Origin: an uncultured Clostridia bacterium
Lineage (GTDB): Bacteria; Bacillota; Clostridia; Peptostreptococcales; Anaerovoracaceae
Length of the DNA stretch: 64,000 nucleotides
Reading direction: 5' to 3'
Assembly (NCBI GenBank): GCA_934255545.1
Contig: CAKQOE010000001.1
Span: 1-64,000, forward strand
Shown here: positions 51,766-60,339 of the stretch, piece after piece
Layout: every line of letters starts with the position of its first letter
Numbering within the stretch: the first letter of the stretch is position 1
Program-made: the position numbers and the translations under genes
Notes under the pieces: generated by a model
Told to the model about the DNA's origin: nothing
Seen by the model: only the letters and a program-made list of their open reading frames with translations
The model's database searches: none

Positions 51766-52464
51766 TTACATGCGTTTTGAACTTTTAATGATTCTTGCTT
51801 TCCACAGATATGCCGTGATATTGGCGCCGATGAAACCAAATAATGTTCCGAGCACCATTCCGGCCAAAACATCTGTAGGATAGTGGACGTACAAGTAAAG
51901 TCTTGATGCTGCTATGAGTATCGCAAGTACGAGTACCGGTATCCAGAGGTTTTTCTGTGAAAATACAGTTGGGCGGCTTGAGGTGAATTCTTCATAGTTC
52001 AACACCTGGACGCCGACAGGGGCTATGGAGCCGTTATGCTTTGACAGGTCATCGTATATGTTCATGCCCACAAAGCTGTTTGGACTTCCTGTAAGTTTAT
52101 TTCTGCCGAAAAACAGTGCGCCAAATGCAGCGAATGCGGCAGCTGTGTGTCCTGAAGGGAACGAGTAGTCGTCCGGCGCTGATATTATCAGTTTTATTGC
52201 TGTGTTTACATCAAATGGTCTTATGCGCGCTACAAGCGGTTTTATTATAAAATTGCAGCAGATAACGTCTATCACGAGCGCTATCGCCATAGCTGCGCCG
52301 AGCTTTCTTGTCCTTTTAAAGAGCAGCATTACGGCTGCCATTACTATCCATATTATTCCATTATCACCGAGCATAGTTATGATCGGCATTATTTCATCGC
52401 CTAACGGCGATGTCATATGCGCCCGGATAAAATCCAGTATCGCAAGATCTGTTCCTGTTATCAT
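51766..52464 (-). CDS. PAP2-superfamily membrane phosphatase
   Basis: A 232-residue membrane protein with five or six helices. The three phosphatase motifs are present: KPLVARIRPF (C1), PSGHTAAAF (C2) and SRLYLYVHYPTDVLAG (C3), including the catalytic His residues. A ~45-residue hydrophilic loop lies between C2 and C3, longer than usual. It probably dephosphorylates undecaprenyl or other lipid pyrophosphates at the outer membrane face. Single gene. Confidence 0.93.
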   Translation of the reverse strand: MITGTDLAILDFIRAHMTSPLGDEIMPIITMLGDNGIIWIVMAAVMLLFKRTRKLGAAMAIALVIDVICCNFIIKPLVARIRPFDVNTAIKLIISAPDDYSFPSGHTAAAFAAFGALFFGRNKLTGSPNSFVGMNIYDDLSKHNGSIAPVGVQVLNYEEFTSSRPTVFSQKNLWIPVLVLAILIAASRLYLYVHYPTDVLAGMVLGTLFGFIGANITAYLWKARIIKSSKRM

Positions 52465-52541
52465 TTATTGTCTCTCATTTCTCTTTTCATATATATTTTT
52501 AGGTCAGCATTTTCGCTGATTTGCAACTTTGCTGACTTAAT

Positions 52542-53381
52542 TTATTCTATTCCTATTTTATTTATCATACTCGCCAGGTACCCCGCGCCAAATCCGTTGT
52601 CGATATTTACCACGCTTACTCCGCTGGCACATGAGTTCAACATTGATAAAAGCGCTGCAAGGCCGTTGAATGACGCACCGTAACCCACGCTTGTCGGTAC
52701 TGCTATGACAGGGCAGTCCGCCATCCCGCCTATCACACTTGCAAGAGCGCCTTCCATACCTGCTATAGCGATTATGACTTTCGCGCTCATAAGTGTATCC
52801 ATCTGAGCCATAAGCCTGTGTATACCCGCCACGCCCACGTCATACAGCCGCGTCACACGGTTTCCAAGCGCTTCAGCCGTCTTTGCAGCCTCCTCAGCTA
52901 CAGGCATATCGCTTGTCCCGGCAGTTGCGACAACGATATTTCCGACGTCAGACGGAAGTGGCATTTTCCCTGCTATTCCGATACCGCTCAGTTCATCATA
53001 CGCAAAAACATTCTGCCCGTATGCTTCTGCAGCCCATTCCCCTGATTCTTCAGTTCCTGCAGCAATAAGTCCAAAACGCTCCCGCAGGCTCGCGCCTGCA
53101 AATTCCGCCGCTTCGCGGTTCATACGCGTTATTATCACAGTGCGCTGCCCGTTTTCAAGAAGCGCCGCCGATATATCCGCTATCTGCTGCGGTGTTTTTC
53201 CCGCACCGTATATGACCTCAGGCACGCCCTGCCGCAAACCTCTGTGCAGGTCCGGCCGCGCAAAGCCCATATCCTTATATGACTGAAGCGGCCCCTCTTT
53301 TATCCTGAGCATCGCATCATCTACTGACGCTGTGCCGTCAGCCACCTGCTCCAGAAGTTTTCTTACTTCATCCTTATCCAT
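52542..53381 (-). CDS. larB: Nickel-pincer cofactor biosynthesis protein LarB
   Basis: A 279-residue protein. LarB carboxylates and hydrolyses nicotinate adenine dinucleotide to start synthesis of the nickel-pincer nucleotide of lactate racemase. The C-terminal PurE-like domain (about 130-275) has ATAGTSDMPVAEEAA, YDVGVAGIHRL, AGMEGALASVIGG and VPTSVGYGASFNGLAALL, all LarB hallmarks. The N-terminal ~100 residues include GFARPDLHRGLRQGVPEVIYGAGKT. larC, larE and larA are not in the window. A nickel-type ECF transporter starts 100 bases upstream on the same strand. Confidence 0.93.
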   Translation of the reverse strand: MDKDEVRKLLEQVADGTASVDDAMLRIKEGPLQSYKDMGFARPDLHRGLRQGVPEVIYGAGKTPQQIADISAALLENGQRTVIITRMNREAAEFAGASLRERFGLIAAGTEESGEWAAEAYGQNVFAYDELSGIGIAGKMPLPSDVGNIVVATAGTSDMPVAEEAAKTAEALGNRVTRLYDVGVAGIHRLMAQMDTLMSAKVIIAIAGMEGALASVIGGMADCPVIAVPTSVGYGASFNGLAALLSMLNSCASGVSVVNIDNGFGAGYLASMINKIGIE

Positions 53382-53416
53382 TATTCATTCCTCATATTAA
53401 TATTTCATGCCTGCAC

Positions 53417-53433
53417 GCGCGCCCGGAGCGCGC
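53417..53433. repeat. GC-rich hairpin between larB and nikO
   Basis: GCGCGC-CCGGA-GCGCGC, followed by ATCGT...ACGAT (53434-53449). Confidence 0.65.
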
Positions 53434-53483
53434 ATCGTACTCACACGATATATTATTCGCACAAGATTTCATTATACATATTT

Positions 53484-54215
53484 TCATTTTTTAAATATAT
53501 CTCCGATATATACATTTATAGACTCTATGCCTGCCGCATCCATCAGTTCATCATCAAAAAGCAGCTCATCAGTCGGTCCGTCAGCAAAAACGCTGCCCTT
53601 GCGCAGCACTACAGCGCGGCGGCACACCTCTGCAGCAAACGTCAGATCATGTGTAGCTATAAGCATCGTGTGCGGCAGTGATTTAAGAACGTTTATCAGA
53701 TTTCTGCGCGCTTTTGGGTCGAGAAACGCTGTCGGCTCATCAAGTATCATAACAGACGGTTTCATCGCCAGTACAGTCGCCATAGCAGCCATACGCTTTT
53801 CACCGCCTGAGAGCTTAAGCGCAGTGCGGTCGCGCAGGTGCTCTATTCCGAGCAGCCGGAGCCTGTCCTCAACACGATACCTGACTGACTCTTCATCAAG
53901 CCCCATATTGCGCGGTCCGAACGCTATATCATCGTATATTGTCGGCAAAAAAAGCTGGTCGTCAGGATTCTGAAATACGACCCCCGCAAGGCGCCTTATA
54001 TCAGTAAGCGTTGATTTTCCAAGCTTTACGCCGTCTATCTCTACACTGCCGCCGGACGGCAGCACACCTACCATAGACAGTATCAGCGAGCTTTTTCCTG
54101 CGCCGTTCGCTCCGATAAGCGCAAGGTGCTCTCCGTCGTTTATATTCATTGTTATGTTATCCACGGCTGTCGTACCGTCAGGATATTTTACAGTAAGATC
54201 TTCTATTCGTACCAT
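53484..54215 (-). CDS. nikO: ECF transporter ATP-binding protein (nickel/cobalt type)
   Basis: A 243-residue ABC ATPase of the CbiO/NikO family: Walker A GANGAGKSS (about 36-44), Q-loop FQNPDDQLF, signature LSGGEKRM, Walker B VMILDEP and switch His in IATHDL. It energises the S-component NikM for uptake of Ni2+ or Co2+. The nearby larB makes nickel the better guess. Between this gene and nikQ lies a type I toxin locus, so the operon is split. Confidence 0.9.
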   Translation of the reverse strand: MVRIEDLTVKYPDGTTAVDNITMNINDGEHLALIGANGAGKSSLILSMVGVLPSGGSVEIDGVKLGKSTLTDIRRLAGVVFQNPDDQLFLPTIYDDIAFGPRNMGLDEESVRYRVEDRLRLLGIEHLRDRTALKLSGGEKRMAAMATVLAMKPSVMILDEPTAFLDPKARRNLINVLKSLPHTMLIATHDLTFAAEVCRRAVVLRKGSVFADGPTDELLFDDELMDAAGIESINVYIGDIFKK

Positions 54216-54345
54216 TTGTATATTAATTATATAATGAAATATCGTATTTTTATATTTTGTATGTTATTATTTAAATAAGGAAAATATTGCGTTGCAGGGT
54301 GGCAGCCTCCATTCTTTATTAATACATAGAACGGAGGTGATGCAG

Positions 54346-54438
54346 ATGGATAACAAACCGTTTGATTTTAAAGATCTAATGGCATTTGGAATGTTCATTA
54401 TCGCATTGCTGACATTCGTTTTTACGTTTATCAGATAA
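54346..54438 (+). CDS. Type I toxin, holin-like small membrane peptide
   Basis: A 30-residue peptide, ATG at 54346 eight bases after GGAGG (an in-frame ATG at 54340 is too close). It has a short polar start (MDNKPFDFKD) and a single hydrophobic helix LMAFGMFIIALLTFVFTFI ending in Arg, the signature of the putative holin-like toxin (Hol_Tox; TxpA/BsrG/Fst-like) family. Overexpression of such peptides damages the membrane. A convergent RNA from 54548 is the likely antitoxin. It is encoded opposite to, and between, nikO and nikQ. Confidence 0.8.
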   Translation: MDNKPFDFKDLMAFGMFIIALLTFVFTFIR

Positions 54439-54451
54439 TGTTTTACGCATA

Positions 54452-54548
54452 GAAAAACCACCCCGAAACTTTGACCGGTAGAAGGGTGGTGATTCTATCT
54501 TCACTTAACGAGGTCTAACCACTTGTGGGCAGTATTTTCCCTCTTTAT
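54452..54548 (-). ncRNA. Candidate antitoxin RNA of type I system
   Basis: A strong minus-strand promoter (54555-54583) fires toward the 3' end of the toxin gene. The RNA would include the tract GCCCACAAGTGGTTAG, common in such loci, and end at the hairpin 54457-54490, which on this strand is followed by TTTTTC. The overlap with toxin mRNA is in the 3' untranslated region, as in Fst/par-type loci. About 97 nt. Confidence 0.65.
54457..54490. terminator. Shared bidirectional terminator of toxin and antitoxin RNA
   Basis: ACCACCC / GGGTGGT arms with a 20-base loop between the convergent transcripts. Confidence 0.75.
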
Positions 54549-54554
54549 GTCTAA

Positions 54555-54583
54555 AATATAACACATATCAAATTGCTCTGCAA
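54555..54583 (-). promoter_or_regulatory. Promoter of candidate antitoxin RNA
   Basis: Minus-strand TTGCAG (54578-54583), 17-base spacer, TATATT (54555-54560). Confidence 0.7.
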
Positions 54584-54609
54584 TACACACACAGAATTTT
54601 AAGTCAACT

Positions 54610-55410
54610 TCAGATCAGCAGATCTCCAATAAAAAATGAAATATCTACTATCCTGAAAATGACTGCTGAACCGCCTGCAATGGTGATAAACGCCAAGTCA
54701 CCCGCAGTCATCCTGCGCCGCGTCCCCGCGGCCGTATCGAACGAATACCCTCTGCAGAGCATAGCGTGATACACTCGCTCCGCCCTGTCAACGCTTCGCA
54801 GCAGCAGCTGCCCTGTAAATGCGCCGAAATGCTTTATATCAGGCCACTTTGCGCCGCCGGCGCGCAGCCTGTATGATGTCAGCATCGTAGACGCCTCCTC
54901 GACCAGCACGCTTATATACCTGTATATCATTTCAAACAATCTGACAAACACCGCCGGAACGTGCATGCGCCGCAACTGACCTGTAAGCTCAGAAAACGGT
55001 GTGACAGCCACAAGTATAAGGACTGCGCTCACGCAGAGGACCGTCCTTGCAAGCAGAACGAGAAATGACATCTCTCCTGCAGTTAATGTAAGCGCGCCCA
55101 GGCGCGTCCATGGCTCGCGTTCTATTATAAGGTTGCTCACGCCCGCAAAAACGCAGAACGGCAGCGCGGCTGCCGCCCTCGGCAGTATCATTCTGTACGG
55201 TATGTCAGCGGCAGCCATGACGACCGCCGGGTATATCAGAAACGGCGCGAGCCGTCCGAGCGAATGCCGCTCAAGAGATACAACACATATTATATATATC
55301 ACAGTAACAATGATCTTTACCGCCGGATGCAGCCGGTGTACGGCTGTCCTGCCCGCCGCAAGCTGTTCCAGCGAATACATTTCATTCAATTTGCTCCGTA
55401 TATCCGCCAT
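54610..55410 (-). CDS. nikQ: ECF transporter transmembrane T-component (nickel/cobalt type)
   Basis: A 266-residue CbiQ/NikQ protein with about five transmembrane helices. It contains the two Ala-Arg-Gly-like coupling motifs expected near SYRLRAGGAKW and YHAMLCRGYSF, which contact the ATPases. Typical opening: LHPAVKIIVTVIYIICVVSLERHSLGRLAPFLIYPAVVM. It works with NikO and NikMN in metal uptake. Divergent from nikMN with 157 bases between. Confidence 0.9.
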   Translation of the reverse strand: MADIRSKLNEMYSLEQLAAGRTAVHRLHPAVKIIVTVIYIICVVSLERHSLGRLAPFLIYPAVVMAAADIPYRMILPRAAAALPFCVFAGVSNLIIEREPWTRLGALTLTAGEMSFLVLLARTVLCVSAVLILVAVTPFSELTGQLRRMHVPAVFVRLFEMIYRYISVLVEEASTMLTSYRLRAGGAKWPDIKHFGAFTGQLLLRSVDRAERVYHAMLCRGYSFDTAAGTRRRMTAGDLAFITIAGGSAVIFRIVDISFFIGDLLI

Positions 55411-55453
55411 ATCATGCCTTTCTTTTTCAGTTTAACTTACCACGAACAGCGCA

Positions 55454-55482
55454 TTGAATCAAGTATATTCATCTGTTAAAAT
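55454..55482 (+). promoter_or_regulatory. Promoter of nikMN
   Basis: TTGAAT (55454-55459), 17-base spacer, TAAAAT (55477-55482). The ~75-base leader holds two hairpins (ACCGGA / TCCGGT with a 10-base loop, and GGATCG / CGATCC with a 6-base loop). No B12 riboswitch is seen. Confidence 0.7.
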
Positions 55483-55567
55483 AGTTACCGAAAAGCACCG
55501 GAAACGCAATGCTCCGGTTACTGCATGAGGATCGGCTGGTCGATCCGTTACAAAAGGAGGAATTTTT

Positions 55568-56656
55568 ATGCATATGTCAGACGCGCTGCTCTCGCCTGCT
55601 GTCGGGGGAGTAATGTATGCAGCATCAGCAGCCGCCATCGGCTGGTCTATATATAAGATGAAGAAAGAGGATGCATCAGCATCCGGTATTACAGACAGCT
55701 TTGACAGCGGTTTCAGCGCCGCTAAGCTCCCGCTCATGGCGGTCGCCGGCGCGTTCGTTTTTGCTGCTCAGATGATAAACTTTACCATACCCGGTACCGG
55801 CTCAAGCGGTCATATCGGAGGCGGTATACTGCTCGCCGGTATGCTTGGCGGATGCCCGGCTCTGCTTACGATAGCGGCAGTCCTTATCATACAGTGCCTT
55901 TTCTTTGCTGACGGCGGTCTGCTTGCCCTGGGCGCAAATATATTCAACATGGGCGTTATACCATGTCTTATCATTTATCCGCTCATATTCAGGCCTGTGA
56001 TGAAGTGGGCTGCCCGCGGCGGTTCAGGTCAGAAGCTTGCTACGGGGCGTATGACAGCGGCAACCATAATATCTGCTGTTCTCGGTCTTCAGCTCGGCGC
56101 CTTCGGGGTCGTGCTCGAAACTACCGCATCCGGCATTACCGCGCTTCCGTTTTCTACGTTCGTTCTGCTCATGCAGCCTATACATCTTGCGATAGGCATC
56201 GTAGAAGGGATCATAACTGCGGCTGTATTTGTGTATGTAAACAACTCACGTCCTGAAATACTGCGTTCCGCAATCGGCGCAGAACAGGTCGGCGCTGCCG
56301 ATCAGGCTCCTGTCAGCATCAGAAAGACAGTATGCGTCCTTGCCGTGCTCGCGCTTCTCGTAGGCGGCGGTCTTTCACTCTTTGCTTCAGCTTATCCTGA
56401 CGGCCTGGAATGGTCTATGGAGAAGGTTGCAGGAACTGCAGAGCTTGAAGCAAACGACAGCGCCCACAGCGCTGCTCAGTCAATACAGGACAAAACATCT
56501 ATACTTCCTGATTACGACTTTGCTTCAGGAAGCGGAGCTGTTAACGGCACAAGCGTTTCAGGTGTAGTCGGAGCGGCTATGACATGTGTTTTAGCAGGCG
56601 CGGCAGGCGGCATCATAGTGTTCCTGAAGCGCCGTAACGGGCATAAAAGGCAGTAA
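55568..56656 (+). CDS. nikMN: Nickel/cobalt ECF transporter substrate component, fused MN
   Basis: A 362-residue membrane protein. The N-terminal CbiM/NikM domain (about 1-235) starts MHMSDALLSPAVGG, with the His2 that, with the N-terminal amine, binds the metal. It also has GGGILLAGMLGGCPALL and DGGLLALGANIFNMGV. The C-terminal ~110 residues (two helices around a periplasmic loop ending near SAYPDGLEWSMEKVAG) are a PDGLE/CbiN-like domain, so M and N are fused. AAAGGAGG precedes the ATG. Completes the transporter with NikQ and NikO. Confidence 0.92.
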   Translation: MHMSDALLSPAVGGVMYAASAAAIGWSIYKMKKEDASASGITDSFDSGFSAAKLPLMAVAGAFVFAAQMINFTIPGTGSSGHIGGGILLAGMLGGCPALLTIAAVLIIQCLFFADGGLLALGANIFNMGVIPCLIIYPLIFRPVMKWAARGGSGQKLATGRMTAATIISAVLGLQLGAFGVVLETTASGITALPFSTFVLLMQPIHLAIGIVEGIITAAVFVYVNNSRPEILRSAIGAEQVGAADQAPVSIRKTVCVLAVLALLVGGGLSLFASAYPDGLEWSMEKVAGTAELEANDSAHSAAQSIQDKTSILPDYDFASGSGAVNGTSVSGVVGAAMTCVLAGAAGGIIVFLKRRNGHKRQ

Positions 56657-56681
56657 GTACTTAACTTCATATATATTTAAA

Positions 56682-56726
56682 AAGGCTGGCACGCTTTCTT
56701 TTCGATTGCGTGTCAGCCTTATTTTT
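56682..56726 (+). terminator. Terminator of nikMN
   Basis: AAGGCTGGCACGC / GCGTGTCAGCCTT stem (one G-T pair), loop of 13, then ATTTTTT. Confidence 0.9.
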
Positions 56727-56750
56727 TATCGGTCGATCGATTATCTGTAG

Positions 56751-56765
56751 GTGCGCCGGGCGCAC
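56751..56765. repeat. GC-rich hairpin, C-N-G class
   Basis: GTGCGCC-G-GGCGCAC, identical to 36057-36071, below the end of the gatB-aspS gene. Confidence 0.8.
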
Positions 56766-56820
56766 GTCAAGTTTTAGACTTTATTACTGTATTATCGCAG
56801 GTTTATATTTGATAAATCAA

Positions 56821-59800
56821 TTATCTTATTTTTATATGGACCTCGCGGAGCTGCTGTTCCGTTACCTCGCTCGGTGAGCCGAACATGAGGTCCTGTGCGT
56901 TTGAATTGAGCGGGAACGCGATTACTTCACGGATGTTTTCCTCGCCTGTGAGAAGCATTACGATACGATCAACGCCCGGAGCCATACCTGCGTGAGGTGG
57001 CGCACCGTACTGGAACGCGTTGTAGAGAGCGCCAAACTTGCTCTTTACTACTTCCTCGTCGTAGCCTGCTATCTCGAATGCCTTTACCATTACGTCAGGA
57101 CGGTGATTACGTACTGCGCCTGATGACAGCTCGTAGCCGTTGCAGACGATATCGTACTGATAAGCATTTATCTCAAGCGGATCCATGTTTTCAAGCGCTT
57201 CCATCTCACCCTGAGGCATTGAGAACGGATTGTGCGTGAAGTCGATCTTGCCTGTTTCTTCGTTGATCTCAAACATAGGGAAGTCAACGATGTAGCAGAA
57301 CTCAAACCTTTCTGTATCTATCATGTCGAGGCGCTTTGCGACTTCTGTTCTTATCTGGCCTGCGTACTTTGCAACCACGTCCTTTTCATCGCTGATGAAG
57401 TAGAGGACGTCATCAGGCTGCAGTTCTGCGAGCTGTGCGATTTCCTTTTTCTGGTCGTCAGTCATGAACTTGTCGATAGGTCCCTTGTAAGTCATGTCTG
57501 AGTTTACGCTGATATAGCCAAGACCCTTCATGCCAATGCTGAGCGCGTACTTTTCCATGTCCTTGAACCATCTCTTAGACTGCTTTGCAGCGCCGGGTAC
57601 GCGTATAGCGCGGACGATCTTGCCCTTGAACGCAGGGAAGTCTACCTTTGCGAAGAAGTCGCTCAGATCGATTATGATGAGCGGGTTTCTCAGGTCAGGC
57701 TTGTCTGAACCGTACTTGAGCATAGCTTCCTTGAACGGGATCCTTCTGAACGGCGGTTTTGACACCGGCAGATCGGAGAATGTCGTAAATGTATCGTACA
57801 TTACTTTTTCTGCTACTGCGAAAACGTCCTCCTGAGTAGCGAACGCCATCTCAAAGTCGAGCTGGTAGAATTCACCCGGTGAACGGTCGAGACGCGCGTC
57901 CTCGTCACGGAAGCAAGGCGCGATCTGGAAGTAGCGGTCAAAGCCCGAAGTCATGAGAAGCTGCTTGAACTGCTGCGGTGCCTGCGGCAGAGCGTAGAAG
58001 CAGCCCTTGTGCTTTCTGCTCGGTACAAGGTAGTCACGTGCGCCTTCCGGTGAAGATGCTGCGAGTATAGGAGTCTGTACTTCGAGGAATCCCATATCTT
58101 CCATTTTATGTCTGAGATATTTTATGATCTGCGAACGGAACACGATGTTGTCGCGTACTTTTGAATTTCTGAGGTCGAGATACTTGTACTTAAGTCTCAT
58201 ATCCTCTCTCGTTTCCTTTGAACGCTCTATTTCGAACGGCAGGTTCGGCATAGAAGGTCCGAGGAGCTGAACGCTGTCAGCCTTTACCTCTACAAGGCCT
58301 GTAGCGATGTTAGGGTTTACAGTTTCAGCGTCCCTCTCGAGCACCTTGCCTGTTACGAGGACTACAGTTTCCTTGCAGAAATCCTTTATCTGTTCGTCAG
58401 TAACTACTACCTGGGTCACGCCGTAGAAGTCACGGAGGTCGACGAATACGATACCGCCGTGGTTTCTTATAGTCTGTATCCAGCCTGAAACGCGGACTTC
58501 CCTGCCGATATCCTCAGGTCTGAGTTCGCCGCAGTTATGCGTTCTGTATCTGTTAGGCTGGAATGCTACTCTTGAAATGTCATCGTCTGAGTCAGCGCCT
58601 GCGCTGCTGCCTGCTGCTTCGCGTGCTCTCTTGAGAGCCTTTTCAGCAAGCGTAAGCTGTTCAGGACGTGATTCGCGCTGCGCTGCTCCGCCTGCAGCGC
58701 CGTTTTCACCTGCATTTTCAGCAGCGGCTGCTGCTCGTGCTTTTTCTTCTTTTTCCTGTGCGCGTGCTGCTTCTGCTGCCTTTGCTGCATCAGCGTCAAA
58801 TTTTACGCCATCGAGTTTTTCTTTGAGAAGACCGTTCACTGTTCTAGGCGAACCCTTGCCCTGGAGGCGGCGCATAGTCTGTCCTACCATGAAGCCGAAT
58901 GCTTTTTCCTTGCCGTCCTTGTAGTCTGCTACAGACTGTGGGAATTCAGCGATAACAGCGTCTATAGTTTCTGATATGAGAGCTGTGTCCTCTACTATCA
59001 TAAGACCCTTTTCTTCTACGTACTTTACAGGGTCGATATCATTCTTGAATAATTCAGCTACGAGCTCCTTGCCTACGCTTCTGTTTACTTTTTCATCAGC
59101 CACGAGAGTTATTATATCGGCAAACTTCTTTGCGTCCATTTCGAGCTCCGACGCAGGTTTTCCTGCTTCCTTGAGGAGTCCGATAACATCTACTGCTACA
59201 GTATTTGCAGTCTCACGAGCCTTTCCGCAGATAGCGTATGCGTCATCAAACAGAGCGGCGAGTCTCTTTTCTGATGTGAGTACCTTTGCTGTGTCAGGCG
59301 CAAGTCCAAGCTTCTTGATGTAGCGGTGACGCTTCGCAGCAGGAAGTTCAGGCATTGCTGAACGCATTTCCGATACCCATTTCTCAGAGATGCTGATAGG
59401 AACGAGGTCAGGATCAGGGAAGTAACGGTAGTCCTGAGCGTTTTCCTTTGAACGCATAGCATAAGTCTCGCCCTTTTCGTCATCCCAGCGGCGTGTTTCC
59501 TGGTGGATAGTTCCGCCTGCCTGCAGGACTTCTATCTGGCGGTGGCTCTCAAACTCGATAGCGCGCTTTATAGCCTTAAGCGAGTTGATATTCTTCATTT
59601 CAGTACGTGTGCCAAACTTGTCTGAGCCCTTAGGACGGACTGACAGGTTTACATCGGCTCTCATAGAGCCCTCCTGCATCTTACAGTCAGAAACATCCAT
59701 ATATACCAGCATTTCACGTATCTTTTCCAGATATTCAACTACTTCGTCTGCGCTTCTGAAATCAGGCTCTGAAACGATCTCGATCAGAGGAACGCCGCAG

Positions 59801-60339
59801 CGGTTGTAGTCGCAGAGAGTACCGCCGGCATCGTGAACGAGCTTTCCGGCATCCTCTTCCATGTGTATCTCATGAAGTCTGATACGCTTCTTGCCCGGAG
59901 CGACAGGCTCAAGTCCGCTTGCAGCCTTTACAGCGCCGTTTGCGCCGTCTCCCTCGTAAGCGCCGTTGTCGCGGATCATGCCGTACTCATCAAGATCCTG
60001 GCCGGGAGCGGCATTGTCTATCTCGATATATCCGTTAAGGCAGACAGGATGATAAAGCTGAGATATCTGGTAATCCTTCGGCAGGTCAGGATAGAAGTAA
60101 TTCTTTCTGTCGAATATGTTTGAATACTGCAGGTCACTGTGGAAAGCAAGTCCGGCCTTTATGGCGCGGTCCACTACGCCTTTATTGAGTACAGGCAGGC
60201 TTCCCGGCATACCCATGCATACAGGGCATGTGTGAGAGTTAGGCTCACCGCCGAACTCAGTCGAGCAGCCGCAGAATATCTTTGTTTTAGTTGAGAGCTC
60301 AACATGGACTTCAAGACCCATTACTACTTCGTATTCCAT
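56821..60339 (-). CDS. gatB-aspS: Fused GatB amidotransferase subunit - aspartyl-tRNA synthetase
   Basis: One uninterrupted 1172-residue frame. Residues 1-512 are GatB, with MGLEVHVEL, CPVCMGMPG, DLPKDYQISQ, the metal/tRNA region HMEEDAGK and QTMRRLQGKGSPRTV; a ~38-residue insertion lies near 108-148. Residues 513-595 are an Ala/Glu/Lys-rich linker with no Met. Residues 596-1172 are a full bacterial AspRS: OB anticodon domain (GWIQTIRNHGG), motif 1/2 (EVQTPILAASSPEGARDYLVPS, FRDEDARLDRSPGEFYQLD), GAD insert and motif 3 (GMAPGVDRIVMLL). His627 matches the His of non-discriminating AspRS. The chain could charge tRNA-Asn with Asp and amidate it with GatA/GatC. Start overlaps the gatA stop (TAATG). 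Confidence 0.95.
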   Translation of the reverse strand: MEYEVVMGLEVHVELSTKTKIFCGCSTEFGGEPNSHTCPVCMGMPGSLPVLNKGVVDRAIKAGLAFHSDLQYSNIFDRKNYFYPDLPKDYQISQLYHPVCLNGYIEIDNAAPGQDLDEYGMIRDNGAYEGDGANGAVKAASGLEPVAPGKKRIRLHEIHMEEDAGKLVHDAGGTLCDYNRCGVPLIEIVSEPDFRSADEVVEYLEKIREMLVYMDVSDCKMQEGSMRADVNLSVRPKGSDKFGTRTEMKNINSLKAIKRAIEFESHRQIEVLQAGGTIHQETRRWDDEKGETYAMRSKENAQDYRYFPDPDLVPISISEKWVSEMRSAMPELPAAKRHRYIKKLGLAPDTAKVLTSEKRLAALFDDAYAICGKARETANTVAVDVIGLLKEAGKPASELEMDAKKFADIITLVADEKVNRSVGKELVAELFKNDIDPVKYVEEKGLMIVEDTALISETIDAVIAEFPQSVADYKDGKEKAFGFMVGQTMRRLQGKGSPRTVNGLLKEKLDGVKFDADAAKAAEAARAQEKEEKARAAAAAENAGENGAAGGAAQRESRPEQLTLAEKALKRAREAAGSSAGADSDDDISRVAFQPNRYRTHNCGELRPEDIGREVRVSGWIQTIRNHGGIVFVDLRDFYGVTQVVVTDEQIKDFCKETVVLVTGKVLERDAETVNPNIATGLVEVKADSVQLLGPSMPNLPFEIERSKETREDMRLKYKYLDLRNSKVRDNIVFRSQIIKYLRHKMEDMGFLEVQTPILAASSPEGARDYLVPSRKHKGCFYALPQAPQQFKQLLMTSGFDRYFQIAPCFRDEDARLDRSPGEFYQLDFEMAFATQEDVFAVAEKVMYDTFTTFSDLPVSKPPFRRIPFKEAMLKYGSDKPDLRNPLIIIDLSDFFAKVDFPAFKGKIVRAIRVPGAAKQSKRWFKDMEKYALSIGMKGLGYISVNSDMTYKGPIDKFMTDDQKKEIAQLAELQPDDVLYFISDEKDVVAKYAGQIRTEVAKRLDMIDTERFEFCYIVDFPMFEINEETGKIDFTHNPFSMPQGEMEALENMDPLEINAYQYDIVCNGYELSSGAVRNHRPDVMVKAFEIAGYDEEVVKSKFGALYNAFQYGAPPHAGMAPGVDRIVMLLTGEENIREVIAFPLNSNAQDLMFGSPSEVTEQQLREVHIKIR

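Noticed and set aside
54267..54461. 64-codon minus-strand frame over the toxin gene
   Set aside because: It is antisense to the toxin, has no ribosome site, and is explained by the toxin frame on the other strand.
55483..55567. Cobalamin or NiCo riboswitch before nikMN
   Set aside because: The leader is only ~75-80 bases and lacks the B12 box and the conserved NiCo core. It just contains two small hairpins.
58555..58803. A frameshift artefact joining gatB and aspS
   Set aside because: The linker reads in one frame as sensible Ala/Glu-rich sequence on both sides. There is no homopolymer at the joint and no separate aspS start or ribosome site.
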